A stretch of 64,000 nt of DNA from Cytobacillus oceanisediminis. GTDB taxonomy: Bacteria; Bacillota; Bacilli; Bacillales; Cytobacillaceae. The stretch spans positions 558,001 through 622,000 of the forward strand of contig NZ_QGTW01000001.1 of NCBI RefSeq assembly GCF_003182355.1, given 5' to 3'. Each line of letters begins with the position of its first letter. The stretch's first letter is position 1. This document shows positions 47,726 to 57,035 of the stretch, piece after piece. The notes below the pieces were generated by a model that saw only the letters and a program-made list of their open reading frames with translations, had not been told where the DNA came from and ran no database searches. Position numbers and translations under genes: made by a program.

Positions 47726-47812
47726 CTAACATCCACTCACCTGTTTATGCAGACGGGCATACAAAAGGATATAGCGGATATCGTCATGGCCTAACAGAAC
47801 TTGAATACAGAA
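47726..47812 (-). pseudogene. Tyrosine recombinase (integrase) C-terminal remnant
   Basis: Minus-strand reading IQVLLGHDDIRYILLYARLH then KQVSGC and stop. LLGHDDIR..LLYARL is the box II His/Tyr region of phage/ICE integrases. Upstream sequence is frameshifted. It marks former integration activity next to the defence island. Confidence 0.6.
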
Positions 47813-48064
47813 AAGCAGCATTCCTTTCATGATAAATTGCAGAAAAGCCTGTAAACACTATAAGATAAAGTAGCACTATACTTATAAACTTCTCCACATC
47901 ATTGCCCTTCCCTTTATTTCCAATTGTCATTATAAATAGGACATCTCTTTTTATCAGTAATATACTAGAAATAAATGTGTAAAAATTCAGACCAGAAAGA
48001 TTCATTATTTAGACACAAGGGATTTTATGATCTTTGTTTAATTTTATAGATTGGGGGGATACTT

Positions 48065-48280
48065 TTGGAAAATAGGATAGTTAAACCACACTGCCATGTT
48101 TGTATGAACGAAATGAAAATGGGTGAAGAAGTCGTAATGGATGGAACCCTTAAAGGGATTCTGCATGCAGATTGCAGCTATTTGCCGCCAGCTGAAATTG
48201 AGGATAAAGGGAAATTGGAGGAAGTCATTAGCAGAAACCAGAGATGGCTAAAATCATTTAATCACTTAATTTTGCATTAA
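48065..48280 (+). CDS. Small Cys-containing protein, unknown
   Basis: 71 residues from TTG 48065 with GGGGGG six to eleven bases upstream. VKPHCHVCMNEMKMGEEVVM has CxxC, and HADCSY later adds a third Cys/His set, so a small zinc ribbon or zinc finger is plausible. No neighbour in operon; an IS element follows immediately. Confidence 0.6.
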   Translation: MENRIVKPHCHVCMNEMKMGEEVVMDGTLKGILHADCSYLPPAEIEDKGKLEEVISRNQRWLKSFNHLILH

Positions 48281-48286
48281 CTGCAA

Positions 48287-48310
48287 AAGCCCTTTTAGGG
48301 AAAAGGGCTT
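48287..48310. terminator. Hairpin after the small Cys protein
   Basis: 10-bp stem AAGCCCTTTT/AAAAGGGCTT with AGGG loop; ends at 48310, exactly where the IS1182-type terminal repeat starts. Confidence 0.5.
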
Positions 48311-48401
48311 CAGACTGTCGACAAACTCGGTGAAAATCGTGCTTGTCTGAAGTCTATTTTGTTTTAAAATAGATAGTAATACAATGCTTGAGGTGATTTA
48401 A

Positions 48402-49756
48402 ATGCTTTCAAAACATAATCCTATTCAACGGGATCAAATTGAAATGGTTGCTTTAGACGAACTTGTACCAGCGGACCATTTGATCCGCAAAATTGAAGCA
48501 GCGATTAATTTCTCATTCATCTATGCCTTGGTAAAAGATAAGTATTCAGAAAAAGGGCCCAAGTATTGACCCTGTAATATTAATTAAACTCACATTTATT
48601 CAATATACCTTCGGTATTCGCTCCATGCGTCAATCAATTGAAGAATTGAAAACGAATATGGTTTATCGGTGGTTTTTAGGATATGCCTTTCACGATAAAG
48701 TTCCTCACTTCTCAACTTTCGGTAAAAATTACGAGCGCCGATTTAAAGACACCGATCTCTTTGAACAAATATTTTACCGAATCTTAAAAACCGCAGCTGA
48801 AAAGAATTTAATCAGTGCTGAACATGTTTTTGTAGAATCTACGCATGTAAAAGCGAGTGCAAATAAACGCAATTTTAAAAGAAAGTTGTTCGAAAAGAAA
48901 CCCGTGCCTATCAAGAACGCCTTCAAGACGAGATTAACCAAGACCGCGAGGATCATGGAAAAAAGCCGTTTCCACCAGATAAGTTTGATAAGGAAGAATA
49001 CAAAGAAATTAAGGAAAGACAACAGATCCGGAGAGTGGCTACTATGTAAAAGATGAGCGTACAAAATAATTCGCTTATTCTTTCCATGCGGCCGCAGACC
49101 GCAACGGCTTCGTGTTAGGTGCAATTGTAACCCCTGGTAACACGCATGATAGTCATATTTTAGAGCCATTGGTAGAACAAGTAATCGAAAAAGTTAGTAA
49201 ACCAAAAGCTGTTGCGGCAGATGCAGCCTATAAAACACCTGCTATCACGAGTTACTTATTGAAAAACGACATCACACCTGCTTTACCTTACACACGACCT
49301 CGTACAAAAGAGGGCTTCTTCAGAAAACATGAGTATGTTAATGATGAGCATTTTGACTGTTACATTTGCCCAGCTGGTGAGATACTAAAATATACAACAA
49401 CTACAAAGGAAGGGTATCGTCAATATAAATAAGATCCTCGAATTTGTGCTGGATGTCCTTTCTTGTTTCAATGTACACAGAGTCAAGCGCATCAAAAACT
49501 AATTCAACGTCATGTGTGGGAAGAACATGTGGAAGAAGCAGAACATCTTCGCCACCATCAAGACGTCAAACCGATCTATGAAAAACGTAAAGAAACAATT
49601 GAAAGAGTATTCGCAGATGCAAAAGAAAAGCATGGGATGCGTTAAATAACCCTAAGGGGACTTAAAAAAATGTCGATGCAGGCGATGCTTACTTTCGCTG
49701 CCATGAATTTGAAGAAAATGGCCAACTGGACTTGGCAAGGTCCAGAAATGGCCTAA
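48402..49756 (+). pseudogene. IS1182-family transposase, multiply frameshifted
   Basis: ATG 48402 with GAGGTGATTT upstream. Pieces in order: QRDQIEMVALDELVPADHLI, then stop; FGIRSMRQSIEELKTN through FVESTHVKASANKR; after a shift GAIVTPGNTHDSHILEPLV, KAVAADAAYKTP; and TIERVFADAKEKHGMR with LKKMANWTWQGPEMA at the end. At least three breaks, so inactive. Confidence 0.85.
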
Positions 49757-49815
49757 ACGATAACCTCGGAGAGGTCTGCAATTCTCTGTTATTGCATAAT
49801 GTCACACAAAAAATC

Positions 49816-49854
49816 AAAAAAGGGTTCGGAATGAGACAATTCCGAACCCTTTTT
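49816..49854 (+). terminator. Terminator at the IS right end
   Basis: 12-bp stem AGGGTTCGGAAT/ATTCCGAACCCT then TTTTG. Lies inside the IS. A second small dyad GACCAC/GTGGTC at 49868-49884 lies outside it. Confidence 0.7.
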
Positions 49855-49905
49855 GTCTACAAGCTGAGACCACTAATTGTGGTCTAATATATTTTTATAA
49901 TTATT

Positions 49906-51387
49906 CTAAGACAACTGCATTTGTTTGTTGTTTAATGCATGAATGAGCTTGTTCATGAATTCTGGATTATTTACAATAAGCAACATGATTTGTTTTCTGG
50001 CACGGGTAACAGATTGATAGAGCATCCGCTCTGGATCATAAAAATTTGCAGTTCTTACAGCAATACTATTCTGATCATTATAATAAAAAGTAGAACCAAC
50101 TAAAACAAGTACTTTATCAAATTCTTGTCCTAAAACACCATGTGCATTCAAACCTCTATGCAACTGCATCCGCTGGATTACTGCACCATTGAAGTTTTGA
50201 CCTGTATAGTCAATAATTTGCCAACCCTCGCATTCCAGCCCTTCCGCAAATCCCCTCGCTTGGTTAATATCACCAAAATAATGAATGGATATATTTTCGG
50301 TGTTTTTACAGTACTTCATATACTTTAAGTTAAACAAACCTTTGATAAAAGCTCCGAGTTCTTTATTTGTTCTTATCTTTTTACTAAGTGGATATAACTT
50401 TTGGTTCTTCAAAGACTTGAGTTTATCCAAGTTATTATAGTCACGTTCATGAATTGAAAGTATTTGCCTTGGGTCGATAGAAAAGAATCCCAATAAATCA
50501 TTTTCATGTATATATTCAATAATAAGCTCAAGTTGCCAAGGATACATTCTTTGAGTTTCATCAACAAAAATAATTTGAGGATTAAGTTGTTTAAGTTGTT
50601 TAATCTCTTTAACATCTTTGACAGAAATGATATTCCATTTGTATTGTTGGTTCAATATTAAATGCCCAGTATTTAAATTTCCCGTATGAATTATAACTAT
50701 ATCATGTGTTTCATTAAAACTTTTTGCCAAATCATAAAGCAATAAAGTTTTTCCGGTTCCTGGCAAACCTTCTAAAATTGTAAACTGTGATGGGTTTTCT
50801 AGAATTTGATTTCTATAATCTTGCTGTTGTTTCGTCAAAAAATATGATCCATTAATGAATCTCTCACTATGATTAAAAGGGGAAACCAAATAATCTGATG
50901 GGTCAAATAAATCATCTAAATTTGAATGGTGTTCTAATTTTTGACTAACTAAAAGTTTTTCGAATACAGCAAAGTCAATTGGATGAAAAGTTTCATCATC
51001 TTTTAATTGATAAAAACTATTATCTTCTGCAATATAGGTAAATAATTTTAACTTTTTACCTAAGGATGATAAATAATATTTATTTTTGAGTAGTTGCTCC
51101 CGAGCATCTTCTTCTTTTAAAATAGATTTTATTTCTACATTCAAAATATAATCTTCCCCAAATCTAAGTAAATCAAATTCCTTATCTATTTGAGGTATCT
51201 TATAACCTACATAAAAATATCCAAGGTGTCTATCTTCCACATCTAGATTATTAATAAATGCAGAAATTTGCTCAATCTCATCTTTCCTCATATCAAAATC
51301 GAAAAAATTCAGGATTTCTTTAAAAACTTCCTCTGGTAAATCTTTGTAACTACTAACTAAAGAATTTAAATCAAATGGCTTTCTCAA
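49906..51387 (-). CDS. Nuclease-SF1 helicase protein, candidate single-gene defence factor
   Basis: 493 residues. N-terminal ~130 residues contain a PD-(D/E)XK-like core: DKEFDLLRFGEDYILNVEIKS (D..EIK). The rest is an SF1/DUF2075-like helicase: Walker A ILEGLPGTGKTLLLYDLA, Walker B IIFVDETQRMYPWQ, motif III GFFSIDPRQILS, and VTRARKQIMLLIV near the end. Start TTG 51385-51387 (AGGTGATT upstream) or GTG 51394-51396. Nuclease-helicase fusions of this kind occur in phage defence (compare Nhi-like proteins). Alone between an IS and IS remnants. Confidence 0.7.
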   Translation of the reverse strand: MRKPFDLNSLVSSYKDLPEEVFKEILNFFDFDMRKDEIEQISAFINNLDVEDRHLGYFYVGYKIPQIDKEFDLLRFGEDYILNVEIKSILKEEDAREQLLKNKYYLSSLGKKLKLFTYIAEDNSFYQLKDDETFHPIDFAVFEKLLVSQKLEHHSNLDDLFDPSDYLVSPFNHSERFINGSYFLTKQQQDYRNQILENPSQFTILEGLPGTGKTLLLYDLAKSFNETHDIVIIHTGNLNTGHLILNQQYKWNIISVKDVKEIKQLKQLNPQIIFVDETQRMYPWQLELIIEYIHENDLLGFFSIDPRQILSIHERDYNNLDKLKSLKNQKLYPLSKKIRTNKELGAFIKGLFNLKYMKYCKNTENISIHYFGDINQARGFAEGLECEGWQIIDYTGQNFNGAVIQRMQLHRGLNAHGVLGQEFDKVLVLVGSTFYYNDQNSIAVRTANFYDPERMLYQSVTRARKQIMLLIVNNPEFMNKLIHALNNKQMQLS

Positions 51388-51686
51388 TACAATCACCTAC
51401 ACTATATATTTTTCTGTGTTTTCATCTTCTTCTTCAAGGATTTTAATCACTTTAATTCAATTTCATTTTTAATTAGATTTTACCATTAAGTACCATTGTT
51501 GGGATGATATAATTATTATTTTTCGTCAAAATTTTACACTTTAAATATCGTTTTTACCATAAGGAATGTAAGTAAGCAACACCGGTTGTTTAACTCAACA
51601 CGTTTCATAACTCTGATATATAGGTGTGTTCAGAAATCGAATAATAAACAAGATTCATAAATTTTTCTGACTTTTTTCAAAAAAAT

Positions 51687-51716
51687 GAGTATCTGTTGTT
51701 TCCGCAACAGATACTC
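51687..51716 (-). terminator. Minus-strand terminator hairpin
   Basis: Perfect 12-bp stem GAGTATCTGTTG/CAACAGATACTC, followed on the minus strand by ATTTTTTT. Confidence 0.7.
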
Positions 51717-51799
51717 GCATATAGGGTGGATTAATATAAAAAAGTTTTTTTTAAAACCTCACAAATTATTGCTTCTTACTCCAAATTGGGATTTAGTCG

Positions 51800-52030
51800 G
51801 AAGAAGTATATGACTTTTAGTAAGACACAAACACTAGAATCAGTGCTTGAAGCATTAGAGGAAGGTATTAGAGCATTTGGTGGTGTTCCTAAACAAATAA
51901 GTGGTAGATAACGCAAAACAACTTGTATTAAGTCATCCGAAGGGCGATGTGGCTACCTATCATCCAAAGTTCTTGGAGTTAAGTGGAACATATCAGTTCC
52001 AGACGTACGCATGCCAGACCTATTGGCCAC
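51800..52030 (+). pseudogene. IS21-family transposase (IstA) remnant
   Basis: Plus-strand frames read MTFSKTQTLESVLEALEEGI, RAFGGVPKQI, then after a one-base shift VVDNAKQLVLSHPKGDVATY, HPKFLELSGTYQFQTYACQT. That is the DDE catalytic-core part of IstA (FGGVPK..VVDN). Both ends missing; truncated at the REP-like element. Confidence 0.75.
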
Positions 52031-52035
52031 GGAGG

Positions 52036-52092
52036 AAACACAGGGACGGTTCTGGCGTTTCATGGTGAATCGCCAGAACCGTCCCTGTGTTT
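52036..52092. repeat. REP-like palindromic element, copy 2
   Basis: Perfect 22-bp stem: AAACACAGGGACGGTTCTGG CG and its complement around a 13-base loop TTTCATGGTGAAT. Same family as 18903-18964. Confidence 0.85.
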
Positions 52093-52097
52093 ATTAG

Positions 52098-52431
52098 TTA
52101 AAACCCTAGTCTGTAATAGGCAATCGGAAAATTTTTCTCATAACTTAATGCCTTCTTTAATGATGAAACAGCAATTTTATCATCCTTAATTTGATTCATT
52201 TTTAAATATGTACCGTATTTAACCAGGTGGGAAACAAGCAATTTTTTTGTGTACTGAAGAGAATGATAATACATAGCTCTATCTTTTCTTATAAGTGGAA
52301 TTATTCTTTTATACATCTCTTCATAGACATTTATCAGTTTGGCATAATAACCGAAATTGCTTTGTTCCCCTTTTCATGTAATTCTTGTTCAAGGTCCTCA
52401 GCTCTTCAAGAGTTAAGTCTCTTAATCTCAT
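52098..52431 (-). pseudogene. Decayed paralogue of the TPR-winged-helix regulator
   Basis: ATG 52429-52431 then RDLTLEELR, frameshift to SNFGYYAKLINVYEEMYKRI, and KKLLVSHLVKYGTYLKMN through PIAYYRLGF, stop. These align with residues 6-115 of the protein at 53879. C-terminal two thirds absent. Confidence 0.8.
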
Positions 52432-52656
52432 ATTTCCACACTTCTCCTGTTCCACTCTTTATATATTTTTTAATTCGCTGAAATATCACACCATATTTTA
52501 ACAGCAAGAGATCATCTATCACAACAAACTTTACGAAAACAGCCTTATAAATAGCCACAAGTAATACATATTCATGGCGATACCCAAATCAAAGAAATAT
52601 CTGCCAAATCCCGTCCCATGATAAAATACTAAATATATTTTCTAGTAAAGGAATGA
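52432..52656. other. Gap upstream of GIY-YIG gene
   Basis: No gene; presumably promoter of the gene at 52657. Confidence 0.3.
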
Positions 52657-53751
52657 ATGTCTATTAATATGCCAGACAAGGTGAAAAACCTGCCCTTAAC
52701 CCCAGGCGTATATCTGATGAAGGATTCGCAGGGTCAAATTCTGTATGTAGGGAAGGCGAAAAATCTAAAGAATCGGGTTCAGTCTTATTTCCGGAACTCT
52801 AAACATCATTCTCCAAAGATAAAAAAGCTGGTCAAACACTTAAGGGATTTTGACTATATCCTGACTGATACTGAATTCGAGGCTTTTATGCTTGAATGCC
52901 AATTAATCCAAAACATTAAGTCGCTCTATAATCGAATGATGAAGAGTCCGCAGTCATTCATTTATATCTCAATCAGCCTTACCGGCAAGCAACGTAAGAT
53001 TGATATTGCCTACAATCCCATTGAAAATGACGGCAAGGTTTATTTTGGCCCTTTCACAAGCCGAAGCAATGTAGAAAGAGCTCTCCGGGGGTTAAAGGAA
53101 TGCTTTAAGTTGGATTGCAGTAATCCCAATGGAAAGAACTCTGCTTGCCTGAATTATTCCTTAGGCTCCTGCCTTGGCCGGTGTCTTGGGGGGCCTGCGG
53201 AACAACAGTACAATGACATCCTTGACAGGTTTATCGGTTTTCTGAAAGGCACAGACATGAGTATCTTAGAGGACATGAATCAAATGATGTTGAATGCCTC
53301 TGAAACATTTGATTTTGAAGCAGCCTCGGCCTATCGGGATCATACACAGGCAGTAAGCTCCCTGTTAAAAAAAGAAAAAGTGATCGAATTCACCGAAGAA
53401 AATCATAATATCGTCGCTATCGAAAGATTAACAGATTCAACACTTAAACTTTTCATTATTAAAAGGACGGATATTCTGTTCAGCCAAAACTATGCAGCAG
53501 CAGGCAACATAGAGGAAAAAATAAAAACGAACATTTTAGCTTGTTTTAAACAAGATGAAGTAAATGCAGCCCAAGACGTTAGAAGACATGAAATCGATGT
53601 AGCGCATATTATTTACCGTTATTTACACAGCGGCAGCTGCTCTTATCTCATCATTCCAGAAAACTCGCTCGACCCTGAGAATCATTCCATCCTAGATCTG
53701 GCACTAAAGAATTTTCTAAGTAACATTCAACATTTCCAGTCCCCTATTTAA
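52657..53751 (+). CDS. UvrC-like GIY-YIG nuclease (Cho-type, lacks UvrC C-terminal half)
   Basis: 364 residues. N-terminal GIY-YIG domain: LPLTPGVYLMKDSQGQILYV, GKAKNLKNRVQSYF, EFEAFMLECQLIQ (catalytic Glu). A mid UvrC-like Cys region (NSACLNYSLGSCLGRCLGG) and a UVR motif (MNASETFDFEAASAYRDHTQ) follow. The RNase H-like endonuclease and HhH tail of UvrC are missing, so only the 3' incision chemistry would be possible, as in E. coli Cho. ATG 52657 with AAAGGA upstream. Stand-alone plus-strand gene. It may be a repair enzyme or part of a mobile cargo. Confidence 0.8.
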   Translation: MSINMPDKVKNLPLTPGVYLMKDSQGQILYVGKAKNLKNRVQSYFRNSKHHSPKIKKLVKHLRDFDYILTDTEFEAFMLECQLIQNIKSLYNRMMKSPQSFIYISISLTGKQRKIDIAYNPIENDGKVYFGPFTSRSNVERALRGLKECFKLDCSNPNGKNSACLNYSLGSCLGRCLGGPAEQQYNDILDRFIGFLKGTDMSILEDMNQMMLNASETFDFEAASAYRDHTQAVSSLLKKEKVIEFTEENHNIVAIERLTDSTLKLFIIKRTDILFSQNYAAAGNIEEKIKTNILACFKQDEVNAAQDVRRHEIDVAHIIYRYLHSGSCSYLIIPENSLDPENHSILDLALKNFLSNIQHFQSPI

Positions 53752-53825
53752 TATGAATAAGGGGCTGTTCTTATTGCACTTCTCCTGATAAGACTGGTCC
53801 TGTGACAGGAATTCCATGCAAAGGA

Positions 53826-53861
53826 GCCTAATCGGCAGGTTATAAAAACCGGTTATTAGGC
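53826..53861. terminator. Hairpin between convergent genes
   Basis: GCCTAAT (53826-53832) pairs with ATTAGGC (53855-53861), with partial inner pairing; poor T-tracts. Placed between the stops of the genes at 53751 and 53879. Confidence 0.4.
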
Positions 53862-53878
53862 CCCTCATTCGTGCATTT

Positions 53879-54943
53879 TCAGTTCACATACTCATTAGCA
53901 AATGCATCATCCACTCTAAACAAAACAGTAAAAGGAACAGACTCATTATAATAATAAGCTTTCTCCCCCCTGTACTGAGTAACATCAATAATCTCAGGTA
54001 TCTCTATTGATCTTAAAGCTCCTCTCAGTCTTTCAATAGATTTGATAAAGGTGTTCTTCTTCACCTCTCCATCACTGCCAGTCCTTCCAAAGAAATCACG
54101 CATGGCGATTCTCGTGCATGGATTCTCCTTGCTGGAGGACAGCAGGAAGTGTCTGATCATATTGGCCTGGGTTGGAGTGATGATGGCTTCCTCCCCATTA
54201 AATAAGAGAATATTTTCGCGGTCATTAAAGTACAGGACAAGTTCATTGGGTTCACTATTTTCATAGAGGTCTTCACATGCTTCCTTTGAACATGTTTCGG
54301 TATATTTTTTTGTGATTTTGTACAATGCATGCTTATGTAAGTATTTCTCATTCGATGACAAAGATTCAAATAATGGTGATAGTTCTATATTCGGCAGCTG
54401 TTCCTGCGGTGTATGAGGGAGCTTTTCCATCGTTTCATATGTCTGGCTGGCAACATATAAAGCGCTATTGGCCAAATACATATGCGCATGGAATTTCTGC
54501 TGCTGATTTAGGGCGTAACTCGGATCTTCCTGGAGACGCTTATCCAGTGCCTGCTGAAAATAGCGGACAGCAGAGCCGTACTTTCCATGCTTATAAGACA
54601 GGAAACCCAAACAATAGTAGGCGATGGGGAGTTTTTGTTCTAACCCGATCGCCTTGATGAGTGACTCTACAGCAGTCCCGTCATCCTTGAAATGATTCAT
54701 TTTTAAGTAGGTTCCGAATTTTATAAGGTGAGTGACCAGCAACTTTTTCGTGTTTTGAAGTGAGTGATCATATTCCGGGCCGTTTATTCTTGCTAAGCTT
54801 TTTAGTTTTTTATACATGTTTTCATAGATAGTTACCAGCTGCATGTAATAGCCGTAATCACTTTTTTCTCCATTCTCATGCAGGTCTTGTTCTAATTCTT
54901 CCAGCTCATCAAGGGTTAAGTCTTTTATCTTTATGGTCCTCAT
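53879..54943 (-). CDS. TPR and winged-helix (AfsR/OmpR-like) regulator
   Basis: 354 residues. Helical TPR-like part (about 20-210) with KLPIAYYCLGFLSYKHGKYG, SAVRYFQQALDKRL, FHAHMYLANSALYVAS; C-terminal winged-helix (about 250-330) with EEAIITPTQANMIRHFLLSS and FIKSIERLRGALRSIEIPEI. The TPR-before-wHTH order is unlike BTAD proteins where DNA binding comes first. Likely ligand or peptide responsive transcription factor. TGAGGTG RBS before ATG. A decayed copy lies 1.5 kb upstream at 52098. Confidence 0.65.
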   Translation of the reverse strand: MRTIKIKDLTLDELEELEQDLHENGEKSDYGYYMQLVTIYENMYKKLKSLARINGPEYDHSLQNTKKLLVTHLIKFGTYLKMNHFKDDGTAVESLIKAIGLEQKLPIAYYCLGFLSYKHGKYGSAVRYFQQALDKRLQEDPSYALNQQQKFHAHMYLANSALYVASQTYETMEKLPHTPQEQLPNIELSPLFESLSSNEKYLHKHALYKITKKYTETCSKEACEDLYENSEPNELVLYFNDRENILLFNGEEAIITPTQANMIRHFLLSSSKENPCTRIAMRDFFGRTGSDGEVKKNTFIKSIERLRGALRSIEIPEIIDVTQYRGEKAYYYNESVPFTVLFRVDDAFANEYVN

Positions 54944-55038
54944 CTTTACACCTCATTTTTATAAGAAAGTGTCTGTTGCTATAAATAGTTAGACAGACAC
55001 CCTAAATCTTAAGAATACTTTTTACTGTATAGAATTCA

Positions 55039-55152
55039 TCACACCGTTTCATGCGAATTTTGGCGAAAAAGCAGTGAATTTTTTGTAACAAGTAAAGAAC
55101 CATACCAAATATCGGCGGTTCCTAAAATGATCATAATAATTACACTAAGCAT
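55039..55152 (-). CDS. Small single-span membrane peptide (low confidence)
   Basis: 37 residues from ATG 55150-55152: MLSVIIMIILGTADIWYGSL then LVTKNSLLF. One hydrophobic segment; weak RBS (GAGTGGG). Only a candidate. Confidence 0.3.
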   Translation of the reverse strand: MLSVIIMIILGTADIWYGSLLVTKNSLLFRQNSHETV

Positions 55153-55389
55153 CCCACTCTATTTCCCTTTTCTTTTTTCTCCTCACTTTTTAGTAAACCA
55201 TAACGGGAATACTGCTTGTCTTTTACACATAACCTTTTCAATTAAATTAACTCAAATAAAAACTTTATTTGCCTTCAGTTAATTATTAATGCAGTCTATA
55301 ATCCCAAATAAATCTACTTAGTCCACTCAAAAATAATTTCGTTATCCTTATAACATACGCATATACGACAATTCCTAGTATGTATTTTA

Positions 55390-55611
55390 TTATAGTTCCT
55401 TTTCAACCTTCCCTAAAAACTCTGAAGGTTTTAGTCCTAAGGATTGAGACAAGGCAAATAATGTATTGATAGTCGGACGACGTTTTCCTCGTTCTAATAA
55501 ACTGATATATGTTCGATCTAGCTCTGATAAATATGCGAGTTGCTCTTGAGATATCTTCTTTTCTTCTCGTAGATTCCTTAATACCTTACCGAAAATGACC
55601 TCAATATTCAT
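55390..55611 (-). CDS. XRE-family helix-turn-helix regulator
   Basis: 73 residues, almost only the HTH_3 domain: LRNLREEKKISQEQLAYLSE, LDRTYISLLERGKRRPTINT, LFALSQSLGLKPSEFL. AGGAGGGG RBS before ATG 55609-55611. Similar to SinR/C.-protein-like small repressors, also to controller proteins of restriction systems. Target unknown. The 200-bp upstream gap contains a dyad-rich region where it may bind. Confidence 0.88.
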   Translation of the reverse strand: MNIEVIFGKVLRNLREEKKISQEQLAYLSELDRTYISLLERGKRRPTINTLFALSQSLGLKPSEFLGKVEKEL

Positions 55612-55808
55612 ATAAACCCCTCCTATTTGAGGTCATTATTGACTTTTTTGTGACAAATAGTCTACGGACTATAGTCGTCACAAGTTCCAAATGGTAATAT
55701 TAAAAAAGTATTAATGTAATTAAAATACATATAAATATTACCTTCACAAATGGAGAAAACAACATTCTAATAGGACAGAAAAGAAATATGATTATGGTGG
55801 TGGGATAA

Positions 55809-55979
55809 GTGGATTTATTACGGAAATTAATAGAAGAAAAAAGGCAGCTAATGATAACAAGCGCTAAAATATGGGGTATAAATTCAGAGAAAACAATTCA
55901 GTATAGTCAGGAGCTAGATCTGCTGATAAATATCGCACAGAGTTTAGGTGTCATACACTCACCAGATAAAATACAGTAA
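55809..55979 (+). CDS. Spo0E-family aspartyl-phosphate phosphatase
   Basis: 56 residues from GTG 55809 (GGTGGTGG upstream). VDLLRKLIEEKRQLMI, then the family signature SQELDLLIN (SQELD) preceded by NSEKTIQYS. These dephosphorylate Spo0A~P and delay sporulation. Too short for most ORF callers. Confidence 0.8.
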   Translation: MDLLRKLIEEKRQLMITSAKIWGINSEKTIQYSQELDLLINIAQSLGVIHSPDKIQ

Positions 55980-56146
55980 TGTATTAGCACCAATACTATT
56001 TCCATATCCCAAAATATTAAGAGTGTATATCGTGGATCGGGAAGTGGCAAGAAGTCTTTTATGCCCAATACATATTGGGTTTAGCCTATACGGAAAGATA
56101 ATGAGCCACAGACAGCATTCTATTATTGCCTAAACCGAAGATAGAA

Positions 56147-56185
56147 AAAATGGCTCCAGCAAAGCTGCTGAAGCCATTTTTAAAA
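56147..56185. terminator. Strong hairpin downstream of the spo0E-like gene
   Basis: 13-bp stem AATGGCTCCAGCA/TGCTGAAGCCATT (one G:A-type mismatch) followed by TTTTT; T-rich also on the minus side. Confidence 0.75.
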
Positions 56186-56296
56186 TTTCCCAAAACAACA
56201 TGTATGGTGACCGAGTTATTCGCTTTTTTTATTTTTGCAGATCGTGTAATTAGAAAAGAGCACTGTCAATATTTACAATGTACTCCCCTTTAATTG

Positions 56297-56326
56297 AAAA
56301 AGCATCTGCTCCCCAGGCAGATGCTC
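56297..56326 (-). terminator. Minus-strand terminator, possibly of the liv operon
   Basis: GCATCTGC/GCAGATGC stem with TTTTTCAATT on the minus strand. The nearest minus gene upstream is livM, 700 bp away. Confidence 0.55.
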
Positions 56327-56615
56327 TTGCTCATTTGGTTTTATAAATGAACATATCAATTTCTTTACTCATTGGAAACGCACTTTTTTTGGAGTGAATT
56401 TCCTTGTTCTACTCTTATTTACTAGTGAAACATTTCACAATATCAGATATGCTTGTCCTTTTGAAAATTGAACAAAAAATGAACAACTTGAGAACGAAGT
56501 TATTATGACTGTTAAAGCATTTTTAAACAAAAAAAAACACAGCTAGTGCGTAATTTTTTATCATTGTAATGCAAATAAAGAATAAATTTTTTGGTTCAAC
56601 CAAGTGTTTACACTC

Positions 56616-56731
56616 TGGTATATTCATAAGATTAATCTTAAAAACAAAAATTTATGGAGGAAATTAAACATGTTAGGCACTAGTTTTACTAGTAATTAAG
56701 CCAATTTTAGGCTTTTAAATTTTTTAATAGT
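56616..56731 (+). other. Tiny transcription unit with 9-codon ORF and terminator
   Basis: Extended -10 TGGTATATT (about 56618), RBS GGAGGAAATT, ATG 56670 to TAA 56699 encoding MLGTSFTSN, and immediately AAGCC/GGCTT hairpin followed by TTTTAAATTTTTT. No gene follows on the plus strand. The rest of 56327-57035 holds nothing recognisable. Confidence 0.35.
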
Positions 56732-57035
56732 TTTAACGAATAATTCTCTATTATTATCCAAAACAAATATTCATTGAATCTGCGTAACAATTTTTCCATA
56801 CCTTAACTCACCATCATACTTATATCTTGATAAATGTTCATTAATGTTTTTCAGTAGTAGTTTGAAAGTAGTGTTTACCCAATATCTTTCTGTCTTTATC
56901 AAAAAGGTAAACCAAATATGTTTTGGTGTAGTCATTTTTTCTTACCTATTAAAGAAACCTTTCCGAAAAATCAGTAAGGTTTCTAAAAGTTATAATAAGA
57001 AATGTGTTTTATAGAACTCTCAAACTGGCAACAAA

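Larger units (their letters stand above)
48311..49866 (+). mobile_element. IS1182-type insertion sequence, decayed
   Basis: 1556 bp bounded by imperfect inverted repeats starting CAGACTGTCGACAAA (left) and CAGCTTGTAGACAAA (right, minus strand). Contains one transposase gene broken in several places. No clear target duplication seen. Confidence 0.75.

Noticed and set aside
47606..47794. 62-codon plus-strand frame
   Set aside because: It is antisense to clear minus-strand relics of GH1 beta-glucosidase and integrase.
48774..49169. 131-codon minus-strand frame in the IS
   Set aside because: Shadow of the transposase pseudogene.
55948..56133. 61-codon plus-strand frame after the Spo0E-like gene
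   Set aside because: Overlaps the Spo0E-like gene, has no RBS and no recognisable motif.
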